Below, one piece after another: positions 49,850 to 60,035 of a stretch of DNA of 64,000 nt (within the stretch, counting starts at the first letter, position 1; every line of letters starts with the position of its first letter). The DNA lies in NCBI GenBank assembly GCA_034638255.1, contig JAWPGT010000014.1, positions 372,001 through 436,000 on the forward strand, written 5' to 3'. The notes under the pieces were generated by a model. It was not told the origin of the DNA. It worked only from the letters and a program-made list of their open reading frames with translations, and did not search any database. The DNA comes from Coprinus comatus. Lineage: Eukaryota > Basidiomycota > Agaricomycetes > Agaricales > Agaricaceae. A program made the position numbers and the translations under genes.

Positions 49850-51220
49850 ATGTCTCTCCGGAACTACTATTATATTCTAGGAATTCAACCAAATGCGACC
49901 GAAGACGAGCTTAGGCAAGCGTATAAAGCGATGGTGATCATAAATTCTATCAAACAACATCCTAGACCCTATATTCAATGTGCTCGTAATTAGGCGCTAA
50001 AGTGGCATCCAGACCGTCATCTGGATGATGTGGAAAAAGCGACAAGGCGCTTTCTCGAGGTCAACCAATACCGAGCGATAATTTAACCATCGCTTATTGT
50101 TGTGTAGGTCCAAGAGGCATATCGGGCGTTAATACGAGAGCGTCATCAATACCTGGATTCATCCTTTGCGTCTCGTGTGGCTCAAAGAAGTGACAGTCGA
50201 CAGACCGAGTCATCCTTCTCTGACTCAACTCCTAGTCTTGCTTCATTTATTCGTGTATCTACCTCGAGCACAGACTCGTTGGTTACTGCTCCTTCTACTG
50301 TTAAGAGTGGCCAATCTCATACCACTTGCCATTCCCCATGTTGCAAACCGGTTTCACCAACCTTCGTTGCTCATCCTTCAACTTATGCAAATGACGATTT
50401 AAGTCATTCGCACAGGCCTCACAAAAAGCCATATGGGAGTTACCATAGTCGCCACAGTTCTGGGGATATTCGGAGTCCAAACAATGAATGGACAAATTAT
50501 ACACCACCGACATTACACAAGTATACAACGCCTCGGCAACGACGAGAACCGTTCGTACATCCCTTTCTTATCTCGCCTAATATGGTTCACATATATTAAT
50601 TTATGCATACTAGCCAATCATTTACTATCATCCCTCCATTGCAAAAATCCCGCTTAGCAACTCCAACTCCAACTTCCTGGGACTACTATAATATTCGTGA
50701 TCGCCAGCAGATTATTCCTCTTCGATCTGTTGGTATTGGCCCCTCAAAGGAGTGGATCTATACACTCTCATTAACCTTAGAAGAGCTACTCAAAGGGAAG
50801 CAATGCTGTTTTTCATTCTCTCGCAAGCTTCGTTCGGGTGTTACCAAGAGTGTTATGCTCTCAGTTGAGATACCCCCTGGCTGCCGAGAAGGGACTAGAA
50901 TTTTATGCCGAGCAGTAGGAGACGAGCGCAAGGATGGGACGAGACAGGATATTGCATTTATCATTGAAGAATTACAACACGAACACTTTTCAAGGCTTTG
51001 TGATGACTTGGTTCTCGATGTTCGGATACCTTGGAGCGAGTCATTGAAACACCAAGGAGGTGGCTTTTTCGTCGGAGGTATTGATAAGCAGAAATATTGG
51101 TTTAATGTTGATTACCCTCGAGAACGGGTATTGAAAGGGAAGCATATTATTAAAGGAGGCGGTATGCCAATCAGACGTGCGGGCCAGATCGTTGGAAGAG
51201 GGTGTCTCGTTATCCAGTAG
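49850..51220 (+). CDS. Class B J-domain co-chaperone (Sis1-like C-terminal domain)
   Basis: Hsp70 co-chaperone that stimulates ATP hydrolysis and delivers clients. Four exons (49850-49933, 49994-50059, 50108-50550, 50614-51220) give 399 residues. J domain ~1-62: NYYYILGIQPNATEDELRQAY, then KWHPDRHL with the essential HPD, and QEAYRAL. The linker (~65-195) is Ser/Thr/His-rich instead of the usual Gly/Phe region. No CxxCxGxG zinc fingers are present. The C-terminal beta-sandwich substrate-binding domain (~215-399) has YTLSLTLEELLKGKQ, SVEIPPGCREGTRI, QDIAFIIEE and GGGMPIRRAGQIVGRG. The protein ends at VIQ with no EEVD-like tail. A TATA-like sequence lies about 80 bp upstream. Partner Hsp70 and compartment cannot be told; there is no targeting signal, so cytosol or nucleus is likely. 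Confidence 0.92.
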
Positions 51221-51630
51221 GTTATTTTATGATGAATTATAGCGGAAATTGCTCATTCGTATCTTAGATGGGAGATTATTGTGGCTGAACATCCTAAAAT
51301 GTTTAGCTTTATGAAACGATTCATGAACTTTCGTAAATGAGAAATCAAACAAATTATTAAATCTGTAGCTATATCTTCTGTTCTGTTACATGTTAAATTT
51401 TAAAGAAATATAGGAAGGCGTACACTTACAATAGAGTTGAGTGGTTATAAATATTACCCCCTCAGCCGATAGTTGAATGTAGAGGAAAATCAACCTCCAT
51501 CAGCATTGGTCGTTGGCCGAGATCACCGAGACAGTCATGGACTAGCCCATAGGCTGGAATCTAACACCCAAAACAAAATTCCCATGACAAGGTCATGATT
51601 GACTGCGAAGAGCTGCGAACGCCTGTGATT

Positions 51631-51643
51631 ATTGGATTATTGG
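51631..51643 (-). promoter_or_regulatory. Two adjacent CCAAT boxes upstream of the GMC gene
   Basis: ATTGG at 51631-51635 and 51639-51643, i.e. CCAAT on the minus strand, about 115-125 bp before the GMC start. Candidate HAP/NF-Y sites. Confidence 0.4.
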
Positions 51644-51726
51644 CTGTTGCTCACGCGGATTACCCCAAACAAGGTGATGGGGTGGGGAAATGGAATGTGA
51701 TTCTCCGCCAGGGTCTACTCCACTAT

Positions 51727-51732
51727 TATAAA
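51727..51732 (+). promoter_or_regulatory. TATA box of the GMC oxidoreductase gene
   Basis: TATAAA 25-30 bp before the chosen start codon at 51757. This spacing would place transcription start very close to, or at, the ATG, so the leader is short or the true start lies slightly downstream. Confidence 0.5.
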
Positions 51733-51756
51733 CTGGGGACAAACTAGAATCGTGTG

Positions 51757-54497
51757 ATGGTTGGGACACGAGTCAAACGCTACCTTTCTGCAGTAGTCCT
51801 TCTTGCTGTATCTCTCTCCTCTTTTCGACGCGCTAACAGTTTACCCCTTAACTCTGGAAACAAATTCTTGTGGATTTCAACTCTAGCTATGGCTTTCATG
51901 TTACGTCAAGTCATTCAGGGCACACCCTCCCAACTAGTGACGGACTTCTCCAAAGCTGCAAAGAGTGCTAAGAACACGAAAGAAGCTGATTATGATGAAT
52001 ATGACTTTATTATCGTTGGTGGTGGTATGTGATTCTAAAGTATTCTTAGTGCAATTGATTACTGAGTCTCGATAGGCAATACCGGTTGTGTTCTGGCTGG
52101 TCGTTTGAGCGAGGACCCCTCGGTTCGCGTCTTGGTATTGGAAGCTGGAGGAAGGTACGTGAAATCCAATATGATATGTTGTCTACATGAGTTGTTGAAA
52201 CTCTTTGACAGTGGAAAGGCTATCATCTTAACAAGAATTCCTATGGCTTTCTCCCTGCTTTTCCGCAACAAGAAACATGTTTTCCAGCTATACACTGAGC
52301 CCCAGTCGAACGCGAAGAAGCAGAAGAAGTTCTGGCCAAGAGCAAAGATGTTGGGTGGATGTGAGTTTTGACCGTCCCCATCGAGTGTACATGAAGTCCA
52401 ACTAAACAACTATTCATTCAGGCTCTTCCATTAACGCGGAAATGTACGTTGACCGATATGTGACATAAGTTACACTATTTAACCTTTCTACAGGGCCCAG
52501 TATGGTGCACCACAGGACTTCGATGAATGGGGTAAGATTATTGGAGACGAAGCATGGTCATGGCCAAATTTCAGCAAGTAAGTGGGCTTCTCCCCTTGTT
52601 GGTCCTATTTTACTTAACGCTTTCGATTTCATCAGGTATTTCCAGAAGTTTGAGCAGTATAAAGACGATCCCAGATACAACGCCGTTGACACTACACTCA
52701 AGGGAACCAAGGGTCCTGTCCGTGTTGGCTACTTCAGTTACATTACAGAACCATCGAAGGCATTCGTTGAAGCATGCACGAAGATCGGTGTTCCATTGAA
52801 GCCAGATTTTAACACAACTAATGGTACTAGGGGTGTTAACAGGGTATGGCCACCTTTTCTCGTATATCATAATTCCTACTGACCTGAAGATGGTTATTTT
52901 AGATCAGTATGTGTTTTCGTGTCCATTACATCCCTCTGGTATTGATGTAAAATAGTGACATATATCGATGAGAACCGTACTCGCGTTACCTCTGAGACAG
53001 CTTACTTCACCAAGGATGTCTTGGCGAGACCCAACCTTACCGTTGTTATCAATGCCACAGTTACCAAGATCTTGTTCGAAAAGAAAGGCGACGAGACCCG
53101 CGCTGTCGGTGTTGAATTCGCAAAGAGCAAAGACTCTGCGCGCTTCACTGCTCGTGCCAAGAAAGAAGTCATTGTTTCGTAAGTTCATTCATTTTGCAAC
53201 CGGGATGTCCTGACTGATATCGTCTTAGTGCCGGTGCCGTCCATTCTCCTCATGTTAGTAGGACAAAACCATTTCGTGTAGGATCGCTAACTAAACAGTG
53301 ACTACTATAGATCCTGCAGCTATCTGGTCTTGGACCTGCTGAACACCTCAAGAGCAAGAATATCCCAGTTATTCGTGATATGCCAGCAGTTGGTTCAAAT
53401 CTTGTGGACCACCCTGTCGTGGATATCTATTTCAAGAACAAATTCAACAATTCCCCAAAACACGTCAAACCCCGAGGTCTCATCGATGCTCTCAAGTTCC
53501 TTCACTCTTCATACGTATACTTCGTTCATAAGGATGGACCGTTGACTGGAAACGTGCGCCTTTCTCTTTATCATCCTTTCAAGAGATTATATGTTGATTT
53601 TATTTTGATAGACTGGAGAGGCAGCTGCTTTTATCCGTTCGGATGATCGTTCTCTTTTCCCAGAGGATAAATTCCCTAGTACCTACAAAGACAGCACCTC
53701 CGGTGATGATGGTCCAGATCTTGAAATCTTCTCTACACCTATTGCATATAAGGTATGTTTAAATTTTGATAAAGTATTATTGACGTTTTTCATTCTAATT
53801 CGATAATCAGGATCATGGCTCCTACATGTTCCCAATGCATACCTATGCCATCCACGCTTGTTTACTTCGACCCCTCAGCAAGGGTACTATTCGCCTGAAA
53901 TCTTCTAATCCTTTCGATTTGCCAGCTGCTGATCCCAAGTACGTCTTTCATATATCCATCAAACCACATACATAGGCGTTCTAAAACACCATATTCCCAT
54001 TACTATCAGCTACCTAGCTGCTCCAGAAGATATAGAAAGATTACGTCGTGGTCTCCGTTTCATCTTTCAAGTATCCAAACAAGAACCAGTCAACAACTTT
54101 ATCGATTTTAATTACAAACATAAACTTCTCGATACCGATACCGATAAAAAATCAGATGAAGAAATTGATGAACTTATTCGTGAACGTGTAGAAACTTTAT
54201 ACCATCCTGCTGGTACTTGCCGTATGGCACCTGAATCAAATGGTGGTGTTGTTGATTCACATTTACGTGTTTATGGGATTAAAGGATTAAGAGTTGCTGA
54301 TGCTTCAATATTCCCTGAAATTGTCTCCGGTCATACCGTATGTGTCCCCTAAAATTTTTCTTCTCCCTATTTTTATTTTATTTATTGATTCATCTTTCGT
54401 TTTGTTTTGCATCTAGGCTGGAGCTTGTTTCGCTATTGGTGAACACCTTGCTGATATCTTGAAGGGTGAATATAACCTCAACTCTAAGTCGGCTTAA
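51757..54497 (+). CDS. GMC-family FAD oxidoreductase (aryl-alcohol/choline dehydrogenase-like)
   Basis: FAD-dependent oxidase or dehydrogenase of alcohols; family members include aryl-alcohol oxidase and glucose oxidase. Fourteen exons give 660 residues in a closed frame. Hydrophobic N-terminus (LSAVVLLAVSLSS) and a second hydrophobic stretch (FLWISTLAMAFML) precede the domain. FAD-binding IIVGGGNTGCVLAGRLSED sits near 86-104, EAGGSG near 113, and the GMC signature MLGGCSSINAEM near 162. SAGAVHSPHILQLSGLGP is the second GMC signature. Catalytic histidines are those of YHPAGTCRM and SGHTAGACFAIGEH near the C-terminus. One exon appears to be 4 nt (52903-52906). Possible secretion or membrane anchoring suits a lignocellulose peroxide supplier, but the substrate cannot be read from sequence. 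Confidence 0.94.
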
Positions 54498-55206
54498 GAA
54501 ACGAACACACAACCCAAACTGAAGTTTATTATTTTCGTGGATATTTTTCTTTGTTCTTTATCTAATCAAATCTTTTCTATATACCATTATCCACGTTGAC
54601 TTTTCGACCTTGTATTTTCTGGAAATAACTACCTTCAACAATGTACTTACCTTCTTGTTCATAAAAGAATTCCAACTAGTAGTGTTCTCTGACTGATTGT
54701 GAATGTAGATGAATCTCATCAGATGTTTGACGTAGAAGTAGAAGTATTGAACTTGAAAGTTCAACTTTTCAACGTCAATGTTCAGATTAACGATGTACAA
54801 ATAAGGTTGTATTTGAGAAAGATATGTTGTACACCGAACCCATCTAAGTACTGCACCGTGATCAACACCAGTCCATACTAAAAATGGAAGATAAGTTCTT
54901 TATATGCTTGCTTAGAGACTCGTTAACAGAGAGAAAGAGGGAAGGGAAGAGACGAAAGGTACAAGATATTGAGAGAGAGAGAGAGAGAGACGTATCATGG
55001 AAATGCGGTTTGAGGAATTATCAAGGAAGTCATGAATGAAAAAAAGAGACTGAAAGTAAGAGAGAAGAGAAGTAGGGTATTTGGAAACCGTATGCTGGGC
55101 ACCTAACATATTGAAGGGTAGTTATATGAAATTACAAGTTTGTTTTATGCCCTCTTTATACATGCTTGCGTGGTTCCAAAAGAGAAACTGGTGGTGATTG
55201 AAAAGA
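54498..55206. other. Convergent 3' region of the GMC and GBD/FH3 genes
   Basis: 709 bp between two genes transcribed toward each other. Contains a GA microsatellite; no gene seen. Confidence 0.5.
54971..54990 (+). repeat. (GA)n microsatellite
   Basis: Uninterrupted GAGAGA run of 20 nt in the convergent 3' region. Confidence 0.85.
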
Positions 55207-57437
55207 TCATTCGAAAACAAGTGGTTCAACTTTCTTAGGAGAGGGAAGTGCAGGTGGACCAAAAGGATTTCTGACGTTTGCTGCTGGTCGTTTCAATGGG
55301 GTTCCTGGTTGGGATTGAGATTGGAACCGAGGGGTCTGTCGTCCACTGGTACTAGCAGGGTTAGCTACCTCAGGATTCTTACAGAGGGCTGAAGGAGGAA
55401 ATCCAATTAGGCGGGATACAGTGTAAGGCAGCTCATAACCAGCACGTATAGCGAAGTTGATGTAGCGGGAAAGTTCAAGATGAAGATTAGGGTAGTATGT
55501 TGTTGATGCTTTACGAGATATCTATTGCAAATACGTCAATAATGGAGAGTGAAAGATTAGACGTAGAAAAACACGTACGAGGATGATGCGCTCTAGACCT
55601 GAGAGGAACAGATCGGAATGGAAACGATATGCCGATAATTCGCTGTCTTTGGGGAGTCCGAGATCAGAAACATTCTTAGAGATGGCATTGAGTAATTTTA
55701 AATGCGCTGTCTAGAAAATCGACAAAGTTAGTGATTATTTAGATCTGAACTAGCGTTTACTCACGAAATATCCCATGGCCTCGAATTCGACACCACCTGT
55801 CATGCCACCAGGGGCTCGGGGCTTCTCGACCTTGTCCTCATCTGTCTCTGAGAGGATCCAGATGGTATTACTCGGGTGGCAAAAGACCCAGAAGTAATCG
55901 CGGCACACGTCGGACAATTCCTGCAGATAGGTTTTGTATACTCTAGGGACGTGTAAAGATTCGATGAATTCGTGATGAGAGATTGGGGTGCGAGGACATT
56001 CTGCAGGAGGAGGGGCCTGCGTGAGAAGGAGTCCTCTAATGAGAGAAAACAAATTCTTGTGGGGTGCCGGGAAAACAATTAGATTAGAGGTTGGAAGAGA
56101 CATTTCGCTCTCCCATGCTTCACGTTGGCGGCGGGAACCGGACGGAAGTGTTGAAGGGGGGTAAAGGTCGAACAAAAGGAGCAGAAGCTCCACGATGATG
56201 TAGCGAGTAGCAATATCACCAGGTTTCTTGTCAGAGTAAAGGAGAGAAACCAATTGAGCGAAAGGTGTTGGGCAAGAACTTCGAAGAGCGAAACAACCGA
56301 TGGCTGAAGTGGAGAGGGCTTTAAAGCAGCGAAGAAGTTCATGAAGCACTTGATCGTCATGTTGTTCCTCCCTATCATCCGATAATAAGTGAAGTGTTAC
56401 ATTGATCGCATTGTAGTACCTGCGTACCTCCACTCTACTTCCAGAATTTCATTCAACCTTGTTAACAGTGCCGAGTATCCTCCAAGTTTCAAAAACTCCT
56501 CTGACCAACTACAAAATGTTTAGATCGGGCCGACACCCTTGAACAAATGACTCACGCTGCACCTCATTACGTAGAAGAAGTCTCAGTTTTTTAACGTCTT
56601 CAATGTCTAAATTCAAACTAGAAGTGCTGGTCAAAATACTGCAGAACTTGGTAGGGGAGAGGTTCTTGGATTTTATGGTGCTCTTCTCCTTGGTAGGGAA
56701 ACCAGAGATAGACAGTTCGGCAGAAGAAGAAGTTGCGAGATTAACCTGGCTACGAGAAAAGAATTTCGATGTATCCAGAGAGAGACCACGTCCATGTGCA
56801 GTACTGGTTTTCCGAGATGGTGAGGATAGGTAAGGTGAATGATGGGCAGAAACTTGTTCCGAAGCAAATGCCGGTCGAGGAGGTTCAAACACTTCTCCGT
56901 CAGTAGGTATATTTTGCCGAGGTGATCCTAGAGAGTCTGAGGAAACGGCACGACGAAGAGTGTTGCTTCTTGGGGTGGTTGGAAGGACGGAAGGTATAGC
57001 CCGAGGCTGCTTGGCAAGGAGGGTAGAAGATTTGAGCATGGCAGCCTTTACTGTAGAGTCCATCCCCGCAAGCTTTGGCCTCAATGTCGAGGGAATTTGG
57101 AGGTCATCCTGTGACAAAATGAGCATGTGTTTTTTTCCAATAAATAGCTAATTAAGACATACGAGGAGTTGATCAAATGCTTGTGTCATTTCTGCCCTTC
57201 CAGTGGCAATTGGGGTTGGTTGTCCTTGTCCTTTCTGGCATCCGTGCGCTTCTTCTTTTCGTGAACAGATACACTTGCTCTGCTGCCCATCTTGGAGTTC
57301 CTGGTGGATGGATAGCCTACGCCCAGGCCAGGATAGTTCTCCTTGGCATTGGCAGTATTGGAGACGTCCTGGAGGCTTGTGACCATGGTAAAATCTGTTG
57401 AAGGAACCCTTCTGGAGGGTAGAATACTCTTGAACAT
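55207..57437 (-). CDS. GBD/FH3 (formin GTPase-binding-like) armadillo protein without FH1/FH2
   Basis: Seven exons give 635 residues in a closed frame. The ATG at 57437 opens MFKSILPSRRVP. After a basic N-terminus comes EMTQAFDQLLDDLQIPSTLRPKLA (57210-57080), typical of formin-type GTPase-binding domains, then a Ser-rich insert. The armadillo-like part has DIEDVKKLRLLLRNE, EFLKLGGYSALLTRLNEIL, DDQVLHELLRCFKALSTSAIG and KPGDIATRYIIVELLLLLFDL. The protein continues through DYFWVFCHPSNTIWI and ends GPPALPSPKK-VEPLVFE with no proline-rich FH1 or actin-nucleating FH2 domain. In formins this region binds Rho GTPases; a Rho-linked polarity or septation role is inferred. The model needs a 47-nt intron (57320-57274) and an intron with an alternative acceptor near 56501. 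Confidence 0.82.
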
Positions 57438-57534
57438 GGCAAGAAGGGCTACAAGGTGGTCGTCGCGTTGCTAAGAGTAAAGAGCCAGGTTGAAGTACTA
57501 AATTAGGGCATGGTTCGGATTGAACGCGTTCATG

Positions 57535-57540
57535 CACGTG
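57535..57540. promoter_or_regulatory. CACGTG E-box in the GBD/FH3-GH17 divergent promoter
   Basis: CACGTG in TGCACGTGTA, between start codons at 57437 and 57654 (216-bp bidirectional promoter). Candidate bHLH site. Confidence 0.35.
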
Positions 57541-57653
57541 TAAGGTCACGAGACCCGCCGTCTCGGTTGGTTTCTATTTTTACTTGCCGGTCTCTGCAGC
57601 CCTGTGGGACTGCCTTTTCCTTGTCTCCAACTACTTCCTTCCACAAGGCCACC

Positions 57654-59666
57654 ATGCAGCCTTACAGAGATAATCCATTTACCGATCCAAATGCCACTCC
57701 TAATGTAAGTATTTTTCTGCCAACAGCGCCGAGCTACGTCTCTTTAAACATTAGCTCCCCATGTTAGGTTGGATATCATTATTCTACTGGTCCTCTAGAA
57801 TCTGCTACTGGAGATATTCCTCTCGCTGGTCCTGCAACTCGCGGTCCTTACTCGAGCGTTGACTCTGGTGCCAATCTTTCACAAGCTGCAAACCCCACCC
57901 GGCCCGCCTCGCAAACCTGGGACAGTTCTCATTATGGCCAAGGATCTACATGGATTAACGAGCAAGAGAAACAAAGTAAGCGATCGAAAATCGTTGTAAG
58001 TGCCGACAAATCTTAGTTATACTACCTTGGCCTCATAAATCCTAGATTATCGTTTCTGTCATTGCCCTGGTGATCATCATCACAGTCTCGGTAACGCTTG
58101 GCGTAGTGCTCTCTCGTTCGAATAACAGTGGCAACAATAACAACGCCGGGAACTCGAATAACGCGAATTCGAACGGAACTCAGCCCAATCCTGACGCTGT
58201 TGACCAGCCTGATCCAAATGATCCGAGTACCTTTACTAAGAACCCGAATTTGAAACACGCCTTCTATGGTGTGGCTTATACCCCAGTTGGTTCTCAGTTG
58301 CCGTGGTGTGGCAACAGCCAGGGTGAGTTCTCAATTCATCTTTGAAACGGACTGGAAATTTAGTGCCCTTCGCAGCGGCCGTAATCCAAGACATTCAGGT
58401 GAGCACTCTTATTACAACAAGACACAGCACAGCAGTCACTTACGAGGCGTTTCGTTCCCATCAGCTGTTATCCCAAATCACCAAGGTATATAGTACTCCG
58501 TCTGTAACTACATGCAGTAATCTCATACTGACATTAACTGCCAGCGCATTCGTCTATATGGAGCCGATTGTAATCAGACTGCACTCGTGGTAAGTGGGCT
58601 CGCTTGGCCATAAGTTTATCGCATCTCACACGTCCCTCATAGTTGGAAGCGATCAAACAAACAAAAGTTGATATGACAGTGTGGCTCGGTAACTATATTG
58701 TGGTCGATGATAATAATGCTGCATACGAACGCCAAAAAGAAGCCATCAAAAATGCCATAGAAATTTACGGTGTTGACCATATCGCTGGTATCACTGTTGG
58801 AAATGAGGTCATGTTGAAGTATGTTTACACTCTCGCCCTCGGAGCCTGTATTGAGCTCTGATCCTTGTCCCTCTTTTTCTCCCTTCTAGTTATGTCACGG
58901 GGCACAGCATCACCGATGTAAACAGTGCCGCTGCTGACGTTGGCGCTAACATCCTTATTGCCAATATTCAAGATACCATCTCAATGCTGGATGGAATGGC
59001 TCTGAGCAAACATATTGAAGTCGGCAATTCTGATGCAGGTAGTTACTTTAACAACCGAGTGCTTCAATCCGTCGAATATGGAGTAAGTACTCAATTCTTC
59101 ATACGATGATTGATATATACTGATAGCTCGAATGATCATTTAGTTATCCAATGTTCATCCATGGTTTGCTCAAGTAACAGTGGAAACTAGCGCTGCTTGG
59201 ACAACACAATTTTTCCAAACAACAAATGTAGATGTGGCTAATGCATTGCCCAATAGGCCTGCTATGTACATTGCGGAAACGGGATGGCCTACCGTATGTT
59301 TTTTTTCCCATTTATCATACATGAACAAATCTTAAACAATCATAATTCAACCAGAAATCATCGGACGCACAACATGAATCCAACGGCGGATCTACTGCAT
59401 CTGAAGCAAATCTTCAAATTTTCATAGATACCTTTGTATGTCAAGCCAATGCTGCTGGGACTCGCTACTTCTTCTTTGAATTTGCCGATGAAAAATGGAA
59501 AGATGATCAATTCGGAGGTGTAGAAGGATGGTGGGGCCTGTTCAACGAAAAGTACGTGTCTCGTTGTCTAACAATCATAAAAATTCACCATCGCTTAATC
59601 TTGTGCTTCCTTTTCATCAGCCGTACATTTAAAAATCTCCAACTTCCTGATTGTACACCTCCTTGA
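57654..59666 (+). CDS. GH17 glucan endo-1,3-beta-glucosidase, type II membrane-anchored
   Basis: Cell-wall beta-1,3-glucan hydrolase or transglycosylase of the EglC/BtgC type. About 11 exons, roughly 470 residues. The ATG at 57654 opens MQPYRDNPFTDPNATPN, a cytosolic Ser/Gly-rich head. KRSKIV then leads into one membrane helix (IIVSVIALVIIITVSVTLGV). An Asn-rich stalk (NNSGNNNNAGNSNNANSN) links to the catalytic barrel, which begins FYGVAYTPVGSQLPWCGNSQ. IRLYGADCNQT matches the conserved start of the barrel. Proton donor Glu is in GITVGNEVMLNYV and nucleophile Glu in YIAETGWPT, both intact. YFFFEFADEKWK and GGVEGWWGLFNENR close the domain. No GPI signal. Divergent from the GBD/FH3 gene; both fit cell-wall and polarity work. 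Confidence 0.93.
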
Positions 59667-60035
59667 AGACCTCTGGTTATGACTTCTCTTCTCTTCATGG
59701 ACACGGACTTTAACGACCTCCTCACGATGACCATATCACGTACATCAGATTCAATACGTCAGACATTTATATATATTTAACTATATAACTAGTATCTCCA
59801 GGATATAGTAACCGTGGACATTCTCTGCTTTCTGTTCTTTCGTAGTATGTCGGACCTTGTGCTTTCTATGTAATTCAATGTCAATTAGTGTGCCTATATA
59901 AAACCAGTAGTAGACGTGAGCATTCAAGTGTAGAATTAAATGCGCTTTATTGTAGCTCTTCCCACACACTGTCACTCGCCGGTAGACTGCCGGGATTGAT
60001 ATAGATATACTGACCTTCTTAAAAAGCCTGATGTA
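59667..60035. other. Intergenic region between GH17 and helicase genes
   Basis: 369 bp; carries the GH17 3' end and the helicase promoter. No further gene seen. Confidence 0.5.

Larger units (their letters stand above)
51221..51756. other. Intergenic region and GMC gene promoter
   Basis: 536 bp. Contains paired CCAAT boxes and a TATA box in the last 130 bp; the rest is AT-rich DnaJ 3' flank. Confidence 0.5.

Noticed and set aside
57148..57549. 133-codon minus frame starting upstream of the GBD/FH3 start
   Set aside because: Only its 3' part is coding; the 5' part is out of frame with MFKSILPSRR and is removed by the 47-nt intron model.
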